Under the pieces are notes generated by a model that worked only from the letters and a program-made list of their open reading frames with translations, made no database searches and was not told where the DNA came from. From Firmicutes bacterium UBA1702 (GTDB taxonomy: Bacteria; Bacillota; Clostridia; Peptostreptococcales; Anaerovoracaceae), in the NCBI GenBank assembly GCA_002320005.1, contig DCJK01000004.1, positions 62,255 through 126,254 on the forward strand: 64,000 nt of DNA, in the 5' to 3' direction. A program made the position numbers and the translations under genes. Positions 9,001 through 17,373 of this stretch are shown here, one piece after another (position 1 is the stretch's first letter; each line of letters starts with the position of its first letter).

Positions 9001-9889
9001 CCACGGTTCCTATGCTATCCCTGAGTTCGGCACATCTTTTGTAAGACAGATGCTGGATGACACCAAACCTGATAAGTTTGCAGATCTTGTAAGAATATCC
9101 GGTTTTTCCCACGGAACAGACGTGTGGCTCAACAATGCACAGGACTACATAAAGCAGGGTGTTGCCACCATGAGGGAAGTGATTTCAACTCGTGATGACA
9201 TAATGAACTATCTGATGCTTAAAGGTATAGAAAATAAAACCTCATTCCAGATAATGGAGGACGTAAGAAAGAACAGGCCGCTTAAGGAGGAGCAGCTGGC
9301 AGTAATGAAAGAGCATGGTGTGCCTGACTGGTATATAGATTCATGTATCAAGATTCAGTACATGTTCCCCAGAGCCCATGCCGTGGCTTATACGATGATG
9401 TCTTTCCGTATGGCATGGTACAAGGTTTATTACCCGCGAGAGTTCTATGCTACATATTTCAGCAGTGTTGTGGCAGACTTCGACGCCGACACCATCCTGA
9501 GGGGAAAAGATGCCATACTTGAAAAGATGGCGCTGATAAAAGCCAAGGGTCAGGCTGCCACCTCTAAAGAAAGCAATGAGCTGACGGTTCTTGAAGTTGC
9601 ATATGAGATGTATGCCCGTGGATATGAGTTTGAAGACATGAAGCTGGGTGAGTCTGATGCTGCCAGATTCAAGATATATGACGGTAAAGTCCTGCTGCCT
9701 TTTATGGCTCTCAGCGGCATGGGTGAAACCGCCGCCAGATCTTTTGCTGATGAGTACAAAGTAAAACCTTATGATACAATTGAAGAGATCATGAAGAGGG
9801 CCAAGATAAACAAATCCGGCATTGAAGCGCTGAAAGAGCGCGGTGTGCTAAAGGGCCTCCCGGAAACCGATCAGCTGAGTTTTTTCTGA
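6071..9889 (+). CDS. polC: DNA polymerase III PolC-type alpha subunit, lacking the exonuclease domain
   Basis: Gram-positive replicative polymerase. I take ATG 6071 (1272 residues; an in-frame TTG at 6047 lies inside ispG). In order: N-terminal domain, OB fold (about 235-335), PHP domain beginning with VELHAHT at about 349, palm with GSRGSVGSS near 720, a four-cysteine zinc module (CPKC...CPEC) near 750-780, PDIDLNFAGEYQ with catalytic aspartates near 800, then fingers and C-terminal domain. Ordinary PolC is about 1430 residues, with a DEDDh 3'-5' exonuclease inserted in the PHP domain after the 'VIYG(I/M)E' strand. Here that strand (about 7305-7320) runs through some 25 residues straight into the 'THHIILLA'-like strand (RPTNHIILLA, about 7380), with no exonuclease. 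The frame is intact, so this is a domain loss and not a frameshift. Confidence 0.95.
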   Translation: MKSIIDDVLKKNNIQQQLEGRGKYSITHASVKREERVLSVDITLNFIMPISACDEIKKAVKEKLQGKVRDVQLNFTYQDVIHDTEELLKLFLPHMIRIINGNYAGITRAIQTDSVRWDGEQLHIYAVGEFTVELLNSHVRKVFEKLIRESFGMKVRVEFKNNQELFRRESEAFRQTEKEEINRSLEEYAKSLKERASSSSAKEKEPAERRGQWKGKKREKELPACGSRIMGHTIGDSALTPLRDIDPSLNVVVVEGTIFKITYRLIKSGNYLMTLLLTDDTTTICTKAFVSEEKHDEIETHLSQGDSVKIRGQVQWDTFENLNVIMIKDLEKEEKLPGRQDTWSGKKRVELHAHTKMSAMDGLNEPADIVNQAAEWGQPAVAITDHGVVQAFPDAAKAAKKLKAKGKEIKVIYGMEGYVFDDEGLIEEDGTIDYKARPTNHIILLAATQEGMKNIYKLVSYSHLDYFYKRPRLPKSVIRKHREGIIIGSACEAGELYQAFYHQKSHEEIVKIAEFYDYFEIQPLINNRFLTEDRTEGGRYPDRRQLTVEELKDINRAIVNLGDEMGKPVVATTDAHYDRDTSAIYRNIIMAGQGYKDAENGQGLYLRTTDEMMEEFSYLGEETARRVVIENTNKIADMIGELLPVPKGKFPPKIQGAEETLRNTCMERAHGIYGDPLPERIGERLEKELNSIISNGYAVMYVSAQMLVHKSLEDGYLVGSRGSVGSSFAATMAGITEVNPLEPHYICPKCKHLEWGDMENYDCGIDMPPKVCPECGTPMNRDGFTIPFATFLGFDGDKEPDIDLNFAGEYQPVAHKYVGTIFGEKNVFKAGTVGTIADKTAYGYVRKFYEEQGIPINKYEADRLTQHCTGVKRTTGQHPGGIVIVPEDHEIYEFCPVQHPANDVKSDIITTHFDYHKIDENLLKLDILGHNVPSMIRQLQDMTGIDPLTVPLTDRKVLSIFNGIEALDIKDPDYKFTHGSYAIPEFGTSFVRQMLDDTKPDKFADLVRISGFSHGTDVWLNNAQDYIKQGVATMREVISTRDDIMNYLMLKGIENKTSFQIMEDVRKNRPLKEEQLAVMKEHGVPDWYIDSCIKIQYMFPRAHAVAYTMMSFRMAWYKVYYPREFYATYFSSVVADFDADTILRGKDAILEKMALIKAKGQAATSKESNELTVLEVAYEMYARGYEFEDMKLGESDAARFKIYDGKVLLPFMALSGMGETAARSFADEYKVKPYDTIEEIMKRAKINKSGIEALKERGVLKGLPETDQLSFF

Positions 9890-9910
9890 TACGTCATCTG
9901 ATACGTCATA
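9887..9910 (+). repeat. 12-nt tandem duplication at the polC stop
   Basis: TGATACGTCATC (9887-9898) is followed directly by TGATACGTCATA (9899-9910). The first copy contains the polC stop codon and the second repeats it in frame. It looks like a small slippage duplication; no function is apparent. Confidence 0.7.
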
Positions 9911-9941
9911 AGGAAAGAAGAGATAAAGCCGTAAAAAACCC

Positions 9942-9970
9942 TTGCAATAACATTATTCCTATGGTAATAT
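9942..9970 (+). promoter_or_regulatory. SigA-type promoter of the rimP-nusA-infB operon
   Basis: -35 TTGCAA (9942-9947), 17-nt spacer, -10 TAATAT (9965-9970), preceded by TG+1 nt (extended -10). Transcription would begin near 9977, giving a leader of about 70 nt that contains the hairpin at 10004-10028. Confidence 0.75.
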
Positions 9971-10003
9971 AATTAAAGAATACAAATTCTAAACGGTATG
10001 ACA

Positions 10004-10028
10004 AAAGAGTGGGCAAAACCCACTCTTT
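10004..10028 (+). promoter_or_regulatory. Leader hairpin upstream of rimP
   Basis: A perfect 10-bp stem, AAAGAGTGGG (10004-10013) with CCCACTCTTT (10019-10028), closes a CAAAA loop. It lies between the promoter at 9942-9970 and the rimP ribosome site (AAGGAG, 10039-10044). It is followed by CAATTTTGAT, not a clean U-run, so it is more likely a leader/stability or protein-binding element than a terminator; a leaky terminator cannot be excluded. Confidence 0.6.
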
Positions 10029-10049
10029 CAATTTTGATAAGGAGAAAAT

Positions 10050-10541
10050 ATGGCAAAGAAAAAGATTACGGACTTTGTTGAAGAAGTCACAAGTGATTTC
10101 CTTGAGGAAAACGGTCTGGAACTCTATGCCTGCGAATTTGTCAAAGAAGGCAGAGACTGGTTTTTGAGAGTCTATATTGATAAGAAGACATCAGAAGCCG
10201 GAGAAGAAGCAGAGGAGTATGTATCCACCGATGACTGCGAGCTGGTCAGCCGATATCTGAGCCAGAAACTGGATGAAGAAGATCCTATAGCACAAAACTA
10301 CTATCTGGAAGTGTCTTCACCGGGAATGGACAGAATCCTGTACAAAGAAAAGGACTTTGCCAGATTTTCGGGACGTCTCGTTGATGTAAATCTTTACAAG
10401 GCTGTAGACGGCAAAAAGCAGTTTGAGGGAATCCTTAAAGGGATTTCAGAAGGACAGATTGTCATTGAAGACGAAAATGGAAGTGAAATTAAATTCCCTG
10501 CGGAGCAGGTGGCAGTGACCCGCCTTGCCGTAGTTTTCTAA
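10050..10541 (+). CDS. rimP: Ribosome maturation factor RimP
   Basis: Assembly factor for the 30S subunit, helping S12 and neighbouring proteins bind. The 163-residue protein has the N-terminal alpha/beta domain (VTSDFLEENGLELYACEFV, then the conserved 'LRVYIDK' strand), the STDDCELVSRYLSQKLD segment and the 'YYLEVSSPGMDR' signature, followed by an SH3-like C-terminal domain. It is the first gene of the classical nusA operon; AAGGAG gives the start. Confidence 0.95.
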   Translation: MAKKKITDFVEEVTSDFLEENGLELYACEFVKEGRDWFLRVYIDKKTSEAGEEAEEYVSTDDCELVSRYLSQKLDEEDPIAQNYYLEVSSPGMDRILYKEKDFARFSGRLVDVNLYKAVDGKKQFEGILKGISEGQIVIEDENGSEIKFPAEQVAVTRLAVVF

Positions 10542-10557
10542 GGAGGTTAAAATTAAA

Positions 10558-11664
10558 ATGAACAAGGAATTTATTCAGGCAATCGAAGATTTGGAAAAAG
10601 AACGCCAGATATCAAAAGATGTGCTCATTGAGGCCATTGAATCAGCTCTGGTATCAGCCTACAAAAAAAATTACGGCACCGCACAGAATGTCAGAGTGGA
10701 TATAGACCGTGAAACAGGCGATATAGCAGTATTGATGCGTATGGATGTAGTTGATGAAATCGAAGACGAACTCACTCAGATTTCGTTAGATGAAGCACGC
10801 GAGATAGACTACAGATATCAGGCCGGCGACATCGTTGAATACCAGGTTACTCCGAGAGATTTCGGAAGAATTGCAGCACAGACAGCCAAGCAGGTGGTTG
10901 TTCAGAGAATCAGAGAAGCCGAAAGAGGAATGATCTTTGACGACTATATTACAAGACAGGGAGAAATAGTAACGGGAACAGTACAGCGCATAAGCAACGA
11001 TACCATGTTCATAAATTTAGGGAAGACAGAAGGAATCCTGGCAGCTAATGAGCAGGTTCCGGGCGAGAAATACAATGTGAATGACAGGCTCAAAGTTTAC
11101 ATCATGGATGTAAAGAAGACCACTAAAGGTCCTCAGGTGTTCCTTTCAAGATCTCATCCGGGTCTTGTAAAAAGACTGTTTGAACTGGAGGTTCCTGAAA
11201 TAGAAGACGGCATTGTTGAAATAAAAGGCATTGCCAGAGAGGCAGGCTCCAGAACGAAACTGGCCGTATATACGGCTTACGAAGATGTGGATCCTATAGG
11301 AGCATGCGTAGGAGCCAGAGGCACCAGAGTACAGGCCATTGTGGATGAACTTCATGGAGAGAAGATTGATATAATCACATGGAGCGAGGACCCTGTTGAA
11401 CTGATAGCCAGCGTACTCAGCCCTGCAAAAGTTGAAAAGGTTATTCTGGCAGAAAACGGAGAAAAAGCGGCAATGGTTGTCGTTCCGGATTACCAGCTGT
11501 CTCTTGCCATCGGTAAAGAAGGACAGAATGTGAGACTGGCAGCCAAGGTAAGCGGATGGAAGATAGATATCAAGAGTCACACTCAGTACGAATCCATTGA
11601 AGCGGAAGACGCAGACATGTCAGAGGATGAAGCTGCAGAAGCAGCTATCGTGGAAGTAGAGTAA
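10558..11664 (+). CDS. nusA: Transcription termination/antitermination factor NusA
   Basis: RNA polymerase-associated factor acting in pausing, termination and antitermination. The 368-residue product has the N-terminal RNAP-binding domain (about 1-125), an S1 domain (about 133-200; GEIVTGTVQRISNDTMFINLG), and two KH domains (about 200-345; SRSHPGLVKRLFELEVPEI, GACVGARGTRVQAI, AIGKEGQNVRLA). It lacks the C-terminal acidic repeats of E. coli NusA, as usual in Firmicutes. AAGGAGG lies 12 bases upstream of ATG 10558. Confidence 0.96.
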   Translation: MNKEFIQAIEDLEKERQISKDVLIEAIESALVSAYKKNYGTAQNVRVDIDRETGDIAVLMRMDVVDEIEDELTQISLDEAREIDYRYQAGDIVEYQVTPRDFGRIAAQTAKQVVVQRIREAERGMIFDDYITRQGEIVTGTVQRISNDTMFINLGKTEGILAANEQVPGEKYNVNDRLKVYIMDVKKTTKGPQVFLSRSHPGLVKRLFELEVPEIEDGIVEIKGIAREAGSRTKLAVYTAYEDVDPIGACVGARGTRVQAIVDELHGEKIDIITWSEDPVELIASVLSPAKVEKVILAENGEKAAMVVVPDYQLSLAIGKEGQNVRLAAKVSGWKIDIKSHTQYESIEAEDADMSEDEAAEAAIVEVE

Positions 11665-11684
11665 AGCTGACGGAGGTGATTTTC

Positions 11685-11969
11685 TTGAAGGAAAGAAAGA
11701 TACCTATGAGACGATGTATAGGATGCGGCACATCAAAAGAAAAGAACAGCCTTATTCGCATAGTCTGCTATGAGGGTAACGTAAGTCTTGACACTACAGG
11801 CAGAGCAAAAGGCAGGGGAGCCTACCTGTGCAGAGACAACAGCAGTTGCTGGGAAAAAGCTTTCAAAAAGAAGGCTTTTGAAAGAAGCCTGGGTGTGACT
11901 GTACCGGAAGAAGATAAGGCAGAAATATTAAAACAGCTGAGCCGGTTAAATGAACAAAATGACCAATGA
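11685..11969 (+). CDS. rnpM: RNase P modulator RnpM / YlxR
   Basis: Small RNA-binding protein of the YlxR family (DUF448); in Bacillus it binds RNase P RNA and modulates the enzyme. The signature MRRCIGCGTSKEKNSLIRIV is present, with a second GRGAYLCRD segment. I prefer the TTG start at 11685 (94 residues): the GTG at 11676 overlaps the GGAGG ribosome site (11672-11676), which would be correctly spaced for the TTG. It overlaps the next gene by 20 bases. Confidence 0.9.
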   Translation: MKERKIPMRRCIGCGTSKEKNSLIRIVCYEGNVSLDTTGRAKGRGAYLCRDNSSCWEKAFKKKAFERSLGVTVPEEDKAEILKQLSRLNEQNDQ

Positions 11970-12273
11970 CAAAGTATTAAAATATCTTGGCCTTGCAGCC
12001 AGAGGAAGACTGCTGGCTACAGGATATAACACATGTTTATTTATGATAGGAAAAGGCAGGATCAGGCTTATTATAATAGCCGGTGATCTTGCGGAAAATT
12101 CGGTAAAAAAGATGACGTCTGCCGCCGAAAGAAACAATGTTCCGTGGAGAAAATGGAGCATAAAAGAGGAACTTTCTCATTTCACTGGAAAGACAGATTC
12201 CGGGATTTTCGGAGTGACTGACGCAAATCTTGCAAAAGCGATTTTAGAAGAGATTGATCATAGCGAATCTTAA
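11950..12273 (+). CDS. ylxQ: L7Ae/L30e-family RNA-binding protein YlxQ
   Basis: Ribosomal L7Ae-like, kink-turn-binding fold of 107 residues, in its standard place between ylxR and infB. The N-terminal helix (KVLKYLGLAARGRLLATGYNT) and the GKGRIRLIIIAGDLAENSVKKM core are typical. The ATG at 11959 is an alternative start. Its exact role is not established; kink-turn RNA binding follows from the family. Confidence 0.85.
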   Translation: MNKMTNDKVLKYLGLAARGRLLATGYNTCLFMIGKGRIRLIIIAGDLAENSVKKMTSAAERNNVPWRKWSIKEELSHFTGKTDSGIFGVTDANLAKAILEEIDHSES

Positions 12274-12288
12274 ATAGGAGGTGTTCTA

Positions 12289-14943
12289 ATGGCAACAGAA
12301 AATAATACCAAAGAAACAAAGATTGTAAGGGCCACGCCCAAAAAGACAGACAGCCAGCAGGAAGAACAGCCAAGAGTGACAGTTAAAGCAGCGGTAAAAC
12401 CGCAGGTAAGAACTCAGACGAAACAGGCAAAACCGCAGCAGCCGGTACCGGAGAGACCTGCTCAGAGGCCGCCTATCGGTAAGCCTGTTGCAAATAAAGA
12501 ACTGGAAGGAAGAACCAGAGTGCCTATGGGAAGACCTGTAGTGCCAAAAGAAGTCTCTGAAAGAGGAAAGGTACAGACAGAAGAGCCTAAAAAGGAAGTT
12601 CTCAATGCAGAAGCCCCTAAGGCAGAAACCACTGCAGCGGTTAAAGCGGAAGTGCCTGAAAAAGAAGCTCCTAAAAAGGAAGGGCCAAAGGCAGAGGTTA
12701 AAAATGAAACAGTAAAAAAACCTGCAACTCAGAAAAAGGAAGGCGCCAGAAGACCGGAATCTCAGAAAGGAGATTCATCTAAAAGAACAGAAAGAGGCGA
12801 AAGCCCTTCAAGAAACGACAGGCAGGACAGACCTCAGCGTTCCCAGAGAAGTGACAGACCGCAGAGCGGGGACAGAACTCAGAGAAGTTCAGACGGAAGA
12901 AAGAAGGAGTTCAGCGGACAGGACAGACCTCAGCGCAGTCAGGAGAGAAGCTCCGGAAAGCCTGCAGCTTCAGGCAGCGATATTTCAGCAAAGCCTACGC
13001 AGAAGAGAGCTGAAAAGCTTCAGCATCAGGATAAGGAAAGAAACAAATTTGCCAAACTGGATAACGGCGGCAAAAAGAACAAACAGAAAATTCAGGAGCG
13101 TTCTCTTGAAAAGCAGGCTAAGCCAAAAAAACACAACAAGCCAAAGCCTGTAGTGGAGGAGGAAGAAGATATAATGGAAGATCTGCCTACAGGCACTGTA
13201 GCAGTAACTGTTCCTATTACGGTAGCAGGATTCTGTGAACAGGTTGGTGTTTCGACATCACAGGTTATTATGGCACTGATGAAGCTGGGAATTATGGCAA
13301 ATATCAATCAGAATATTGATGAAGATACAGTTATGATACTGGCGGATGAGCTGGGAATAAATGTTGTTGTAGCCAAGGTAGAGGAAGAGGAGATAGAAGA
13401 AGGACTGGAGACCTTTGAAGACAAAGAAGAAGATCTGAAGCCGAGAGCTCCTATAATTACCGTAATGGGTCATGTAGACCATGGTAAGACCTCTCTGCTG
13501 GATGCCATCAGAAAAACCAATGTCACGGCATCAGAGTCAGGAGGAATAACTCAGCATATAGGTGCATCCGAAGTGACAATAAACGGACAGAAAATCGTGT
13601 TCCTTGATACTCCGGGTCACGAGGCATTTACGGCCATGAGAGCAAGAGGTGCTCATATTACCGACATAGCCGTTCTGGTAGTTGCTGCCGACGACTCCGT
13701 AAAACCTCAGACTGTTGAATCCATCAGCCATGCCAAGGCCGCAGGGGTACCTATAATCGTTGCCATCAATAAAATAGATAAGCCTGGTGCAAACCCTGAA
13801 AGAGTTAAACAGGATCTGACCGAATACGGAATCCTGGTAGAAGACTGGGGTGGAGATGTAATTTCCGTTCCTGTATCTGCCAAGACAGGAGAAGGTATAG
13901 TAAACCTTCTTGAAATGATTCTTCTTCAGGCAGAAGTTCTGGAACTCAAGGCAAATCCTAACAGACTGGCTATGGGTTCGGTAATCGAAGCAAGACTCGA
14001 CAAAAATAAGGGACCTGTCGCTTCTCTTCTGGTAACCAACGGAACCTTAAAGACCGGCATGAGCGTTGTTGCAGGAACATGCTCAGGAAGAATACGTCTT
14101 ATGACAAACTATAAAGGTGACACTATACGAAAAGCAGGCCCTGCAACAGCAGTTGAAATACTGGGTCTGACAGATGTGCCAGAAGCCGGAGACGAGTTCC
14201 ATGCTGTAAAGGAAGACAAGGTTGCAAGAGAAATAGCTGAAAACAGAAAGGCTAAGCTCAGGGAGGAAATCCTGGCAAGAAATGCAAGCACTACTCTTGA
14301 ACAGCTCTTCAGCCAGATTCAGGAGGGAGAGGTAAAAGACCTTAATCTTATCATCAAGGGCGATGTACAGGGCTCAATAGGTGCCATTGTATCATCACTG
14401 GAAAAGCTGAATAACGAAAATGTAAGAGTTAAAATCATACACACAGGCGTAGGTACCGTTACCGAATCCGACGTAATGCTGGCAGGAACCACAGGTTCCA
14501 TTATAATCGGATTTAATGTAAGACCTACAACGGCAGTTCAGACCTTTGCCGACAGAGAAAACATCCAGATAAGGCTCTACAGAGTAATCTATGACATTAT
14601 AAACGATGTTGAAGATGCCATGAAGGGTATGCTGGATCCGGAATATAAAGAAGAAGTTCTGGGTAAAGTTGAAGTCAGAGAGACTTTCAAGGTTCCTAAT
14701 GTGGGAATAATAGCCGGAGCTTATGTTCAGGAAGGAAAAGTTATAAGAAATGCTGAGATCCGCCTTGTTCGCGACGGAATAGTAATTCACGAGGGACAGA
14801 TTTCATCTCTGAGAAGATTTAAGGACGATGCCAAGGAAGTAAATCAGGGATATGAATGCGGTATCGGTATCGAAAACTACAACGATATCAAGATCGGAGA
14901 CATTATTGAATGCTTCCACATGGTTGAGGTTGAGCGCAAATAA
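12289..14943 (+). CDS. infB: Translation initiation factor IF-2
   Basis: GTPase that delivers fMet-tRNA to the 30S subunit and promotes subunit joining. Residues 1 to about 290 form a long low-complexity, Lys/Glu/Pro/Arg/Gln-rich tail with repeated PK-A-E and DRPQRS-type blocks. An IF2-N module follows (about 300-355), then the G domain with GHVDHGKTS (G1), DTPGHEAF (G3) and NKIDKP (G4), and domains II, III and IV to residue 884. TAGGAGG lies before the ATG. The long disordered N-terminus is common in IF-2 and varies freely. Confidence 0.97.
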   Translation: MATENNTKETKIVRATPKKTDSQQEEQPRVTVKAAVKPQVRTQTKQAKPQQPVPERPAQRPPIGKPVANKELEGRTRVPMGRPVVPKEVSERGKVQTEEPKKEVLNAEAPKAETTAAVKAEVPEKEAPKKEGPKAEVKNETVKKPATQKKEGARRPESQKGDSSKRTERGESPSRNDRQDRPQRSQRSDRPQSGDRTQRSSDGRKKEFSGQDRPQRSQERSSGKPAASGSDISAKPTQKRAEKLQHQDKERNKFAKLDNGGKKNKQKIQERSLEKQAKPKKHNKPKPVVEEEEDIMEDLPTGTVAVTVPITVAGFCEQVGVSTSQVIMALMKLGIMANINQNIDEDTVMILADELGINVVVAKVEEEEIEEGLETFEDKEEDLKPRAPIITVMGHVDHGKTSLLDAIRKTNVTASESGGITQHIGASEVTINGQKIVFLDTPGHEAFTAMRARGAHITDIAVLVVAADDSVKPQTVESISHAKAAGVPIIVAINKIDKPGANPERVKQDLTEYGILVEDWGGDVISVPVSAKTGEGIVNLLEMILLQAEVLELKANPNRLAMGSVIEARLDKNKGPVASLLVTNGTLKTGMSVVAGTCSGRIRLMTNYKGDTIRKAGPATAVEILGLTDVPEAGDEFHAVKEDKVAREIAENRKAKLREEILARNASTTLEQLFSQIQEGEVKDLNLIIKGDVQGSIGAIVSSLEKLNNENVRVKIIHTGVGTVTESDVMLAGTTGSIIIGFNVRPTTAVQTFADRENIQIRLYRVIYDIINDVEDAMKGMLDPEYKEEVLGKVEVRETFKVPNVGIIAGAYVQEGKVIRNAEIRLVRDGIVIHEGQISSLRRFKDDAKEVNQGYECGIGIENYNDIKIGDIIECFHMVEVERK

Positions 14944-14998
14944 TTGCTCTGAGCCCTAATCGCCGGAAGCAGCGCATAAAATACGGAAAGGATAATTT

Positions 14999-15415
14999 AT
15001 GGGTAAAGGATACAGACAGGGCAGACTGGGTGAAGAAATCAGAAAAATCATCAGCAGTATGCTGATCAACGGAATCAAGGATCCGAGGCTCGGTTCAATG
15101 ATAAGCATTTCCGGAGTGGAAGTGACCAGTGATGGCAGCTATGCTACCTGTTATGTCACCACTCTGGATTCCGGCAAGGACCGGGCTGAAAGAGAGGAGC
15201 GCGAAAAAGAGATTCTTGCCGGCCTTGACAGCGCTTCCGGACTTATGAAAAAAGAAATAGGAAGACAGATAAGAATGAGAAGAGTTCCCCAGCTTATCTT
15301 TAAGATGGATCATTCCATGGATTACGGAAGACATATAGATGAAATACTTTCAACCATGGATTTTGACAGCTATCAGAAAGACGAAGAAGAGGATCAGGAG
15401 AACTCACCGGAGTAG
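14999..15415 (+). CDS. rbfA: 30S ribosome-binding factor A
   Basis: KH-fold assembly factor acting late in 30S maturation. Of 138 residues, the N-terminal GRLGEEIRKIISSMLINGIKDPRLGSMISISGVEVT block and the ATCYVTTL strand are typical, and the C-terminus (DEEEDQENSPE) is acidic. It lies between infB and nrnA, the normal order in Clostridia. Confidence 0.94.
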   Translation: MGKGYRQGRLGEEIRKIISSMLINGIKDPRLGSMISISGVEVTSDGSYATCYVTTLDSGKDRAEREEREKEILAGLDSASGLMKKEIGRQIRMRRVPQLIFKMDHSMDYGRHIDEILSTMDFDSYQKDEEEDQENSPE

Positions 15416-15418
15416 CTT

Positions 15419-16399
15419 ATGAAAAACGATTCTTTAAAAGAAATTGCAGAAGTAATAAAAAAAGCACAAAGCATAATGCTTTTTCCACATGAAAACCCTG
15501 ACGGAGATGCGCTGGGCTCCTGCAGTGCACTCTGCCGGTGTCTGAGAAACATGGGGAAAACGGCATGGATCCTCACAGACGATGATGTTCCGGCTAATCT
15601 GAATTTTCTCGGAGAGGGAATGCGGACCTTAGATGAGAATATCATTGAGGAGCCTGATTTGTGCATATGTGTAGACTGCGGAGATCCGGGACGCATCGAA
15701 AAAAGATATGAAAAGTTCAGGGCCGGCAGGAAAACAATATGCATTGATCACCATATGAGCAGTGGATTTTTCTGCGATTACAACTACATCGACCCTGAAG
15801 AGGCTGCTACCGGGCAGATAATATTTGATCTTCTCAGAGAACTGGAGCATAAGCCGGACAAAGAGACAGGCGAGGATATTTTTGCTGCGGTGACTACGGA
15901 TACCGGAGATTTTCAGTATTCCAACACACAGAAAAAAAGCCACCTCATTGCGGCGGAACTTTATGATTGGGGAGTGGATTTCAACAAGGTCAGCGTAGAA
16001 ATTTACGAAAATGTCCGCCCTGAAAAGATAATGCTTAAAAATTGCGCCATGGCTACATTGAAACTTATGGGAGGCGGCAAGGGAGCCATGGTCAGCGTTA
16101 CACAGGAAATGCTTGAAAAGACCGGAGCTTCAATGGACGAAAGCGAAGGTCTGGCTCAGGATCTGCGGTCCATATCCGGTGTTGAATATTCTGCGGTGCT
16201 TAAAGAATATGAAGAAAAAAAGATAAAAGTGAGCCTTAGAGCAAAGCGCCTGGGAAATGTAGCAACAATGGCCGAAGCCTTAGGCGGAGGAGGTCATATA
16301 AAGGCTGCAGGCTGCACTCTTAAAATGCCCATCCGGCAGGCGGAGGAGACCATAGAAAAAGCTCTTTCCTCTGCCATAAAAGAATTGGAACAGAAATGA
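15419..16399 (+). CDS. nrnA: DHH-family bifunctional oligoribonuclease / pAp phosphatase
   Basis: Degrades 2-5-mer RNA to mononucleotides and dephosphorylates 3'-phosphoadenosine 5'-phosphate. The 326-residue protein has the DHH phosphoesterase motifs HENPDGDALGS (about residue 24), VDCGDPGR, and CIDHHMSSGFF, then the DHHA1 domain with the glycine-rich GGGGHIKAAGCTL. It sits between rbfA and truB and overlaps truB by four bases. Confidence 0.92.
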   Translation: MKNDSLKEIAEVIKKAQSIMLFPHENPDGDALGSCSALCRCLRNMGKTAWILTDDDVPANLNFLGEGMRTLDENIIEEPDLCICVDCGDPGRIEKRYEKFRAGRKTICIDHHMSSGFFCDYNYIDPEEAATGQIIFDLLRELEHKPDKETGEDIFAAVTTDTGDFQYSNTQKKSHLIAAELYDWGVDFNKVSVEIYENVRPEKIMLKNCAMATLKLMGGGKGAMVSVTQEMLEKTGASMDESEGLAQDLRSISGVEYSAVLKEYEEKKIKVSLRAKRLGNVATMAEALGGGGHIKAAGCTLKMPIRQAEETIEKALSSAIKELEQK

Positions 16400-17373
16400 T
16401 AGAAAACGGAATTTTAAATATAAACAAGCCGGCAGGAATGACTTCCCATGATGTTGTGGCTATTGTCAGACGTGTAACGGGAATCAGGCGTGTAGGGCAT
16501 ACAGGTACTCTGGATCCCATGGCCCAAGGTGTTTTGCCAGTATGTATTGGCACAGCAGCAAGAATAACCGAATATCTGGACATGGATTTTAAAACCTACC
16601 GATGCACCATGCTTCTCGGAAAGATTACGGATACTCAGGATATTTGGGGAGAAACTATCGAAGAAAGACCTGTGACAGACATAAGCAGCAGCGATATTGA
16701 AAGGGCTCTGGCCGGTTTTAAAGGATACATTGATCAGACACCGCCCATGTACAGCGCGGTAAAGGTCAGAGGAAAAAAACTGTATGAATATGCCAGAGCC
16801 GGTGAAGAGGTCAAGGTAAAATCCAGGCGGATATATATAAAAAATCTGGAAGCAGAAGAGATAAATATGGATAAAAACACGGTAAGATTCACCGTGACCT
16901 GCTCAAAAGGTACTTATGTAAGGACTTTATGCCACGATGCAGGAAATATTCTGGGCTGCGGCGCATGCCTCGCATCCCTTGAGAGAACTGCCAGCGGCAG
17001 ATTTACCATAGAGGATTCCGTTCCGATGGACAGAATCAGAGAGATGACGACGGAAGAAATAGAAGGATTGCTGCTTCCGACGGATTTTCCCCTTACCCAT
17101 TTCGGAGAAGCAGTGGTAAACAGGGAGACAGGGAGGCAGTTTGCAGATGGGCATCATCTGCCGCTTAACAGATGTGTTGTAACCAGAGAGCCTGAATATG
17201 GTGATGTTGAGCCGGAAATCAGCATAAGACCCGAATACAGAAAGGCGTATAACATATATCAGAAAACTTCTTCGGGAAAAATTTTTCTCGGAGTGGCTTT
17301 CTATAGCGATAAATACAGAAAGCTTGTAGCAGATAAAGTTTTTTCAAGAGGTGATAGCAATGAAAGTGTTTAA
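16396..17373 (+). CDS. truB: tRNA pseudouridine-55 synthase
   Basis: Makes pseudouridine at position 55 in the T-loop of tRNAs. NKPAGMTSHDVV and the catalytic GHTGTLDPMAQGVLP segment (Asp nucleophile) are present, with the KGTYVRTL motif near residue 175. The 325-residue protein ends with a PUA-like extension. Start ATG overlaps nrnA; the 3' end overlaps ribF. Confidence 0.95.
   Translation: MIENGILNINKPAGMTSHDVVAIVRRVTGIRRVGHTGTLDPMAQGVLPVCIGTAARITEYLDMDFKTYRCTMLLGKITDTQDIWGETIEERPVTDISSSDIERALAGFKGYIDQTPPMYSAVKVRGKKLYEYARAGEEVKVKSRRIYIKNLEAEEINMDKNTVRFTVTCSKGTYVRTLCHDAGNILGCGACLASLERTASGRFTIEDSVPMDRIREMTTEEIEGLLLPTDFPLTHFGEAVVNRETGRQFADGHHLPLNRCVVTREPEYGDVEPEISIRPEYRKAYNIYQKTSSGKIFLGVAFYSDKYRKLVADKVFSRGDSNESV

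Noticed and set aside
7919..9112. Long minus-strand open frame (397 codons) opposite polC
   Set aside because: It lies entirely within a strongly conserved polC region, has no ribosome site and reads as composition-driven antisense.
10004..10028. Hairpin before rimP as the terminator of polC
   Set aside because: A promoter lies upstream of it at 9942-9970 and no clean U-tract follows, so it belongs to the rimP leader; a leaky terminator remains possible.
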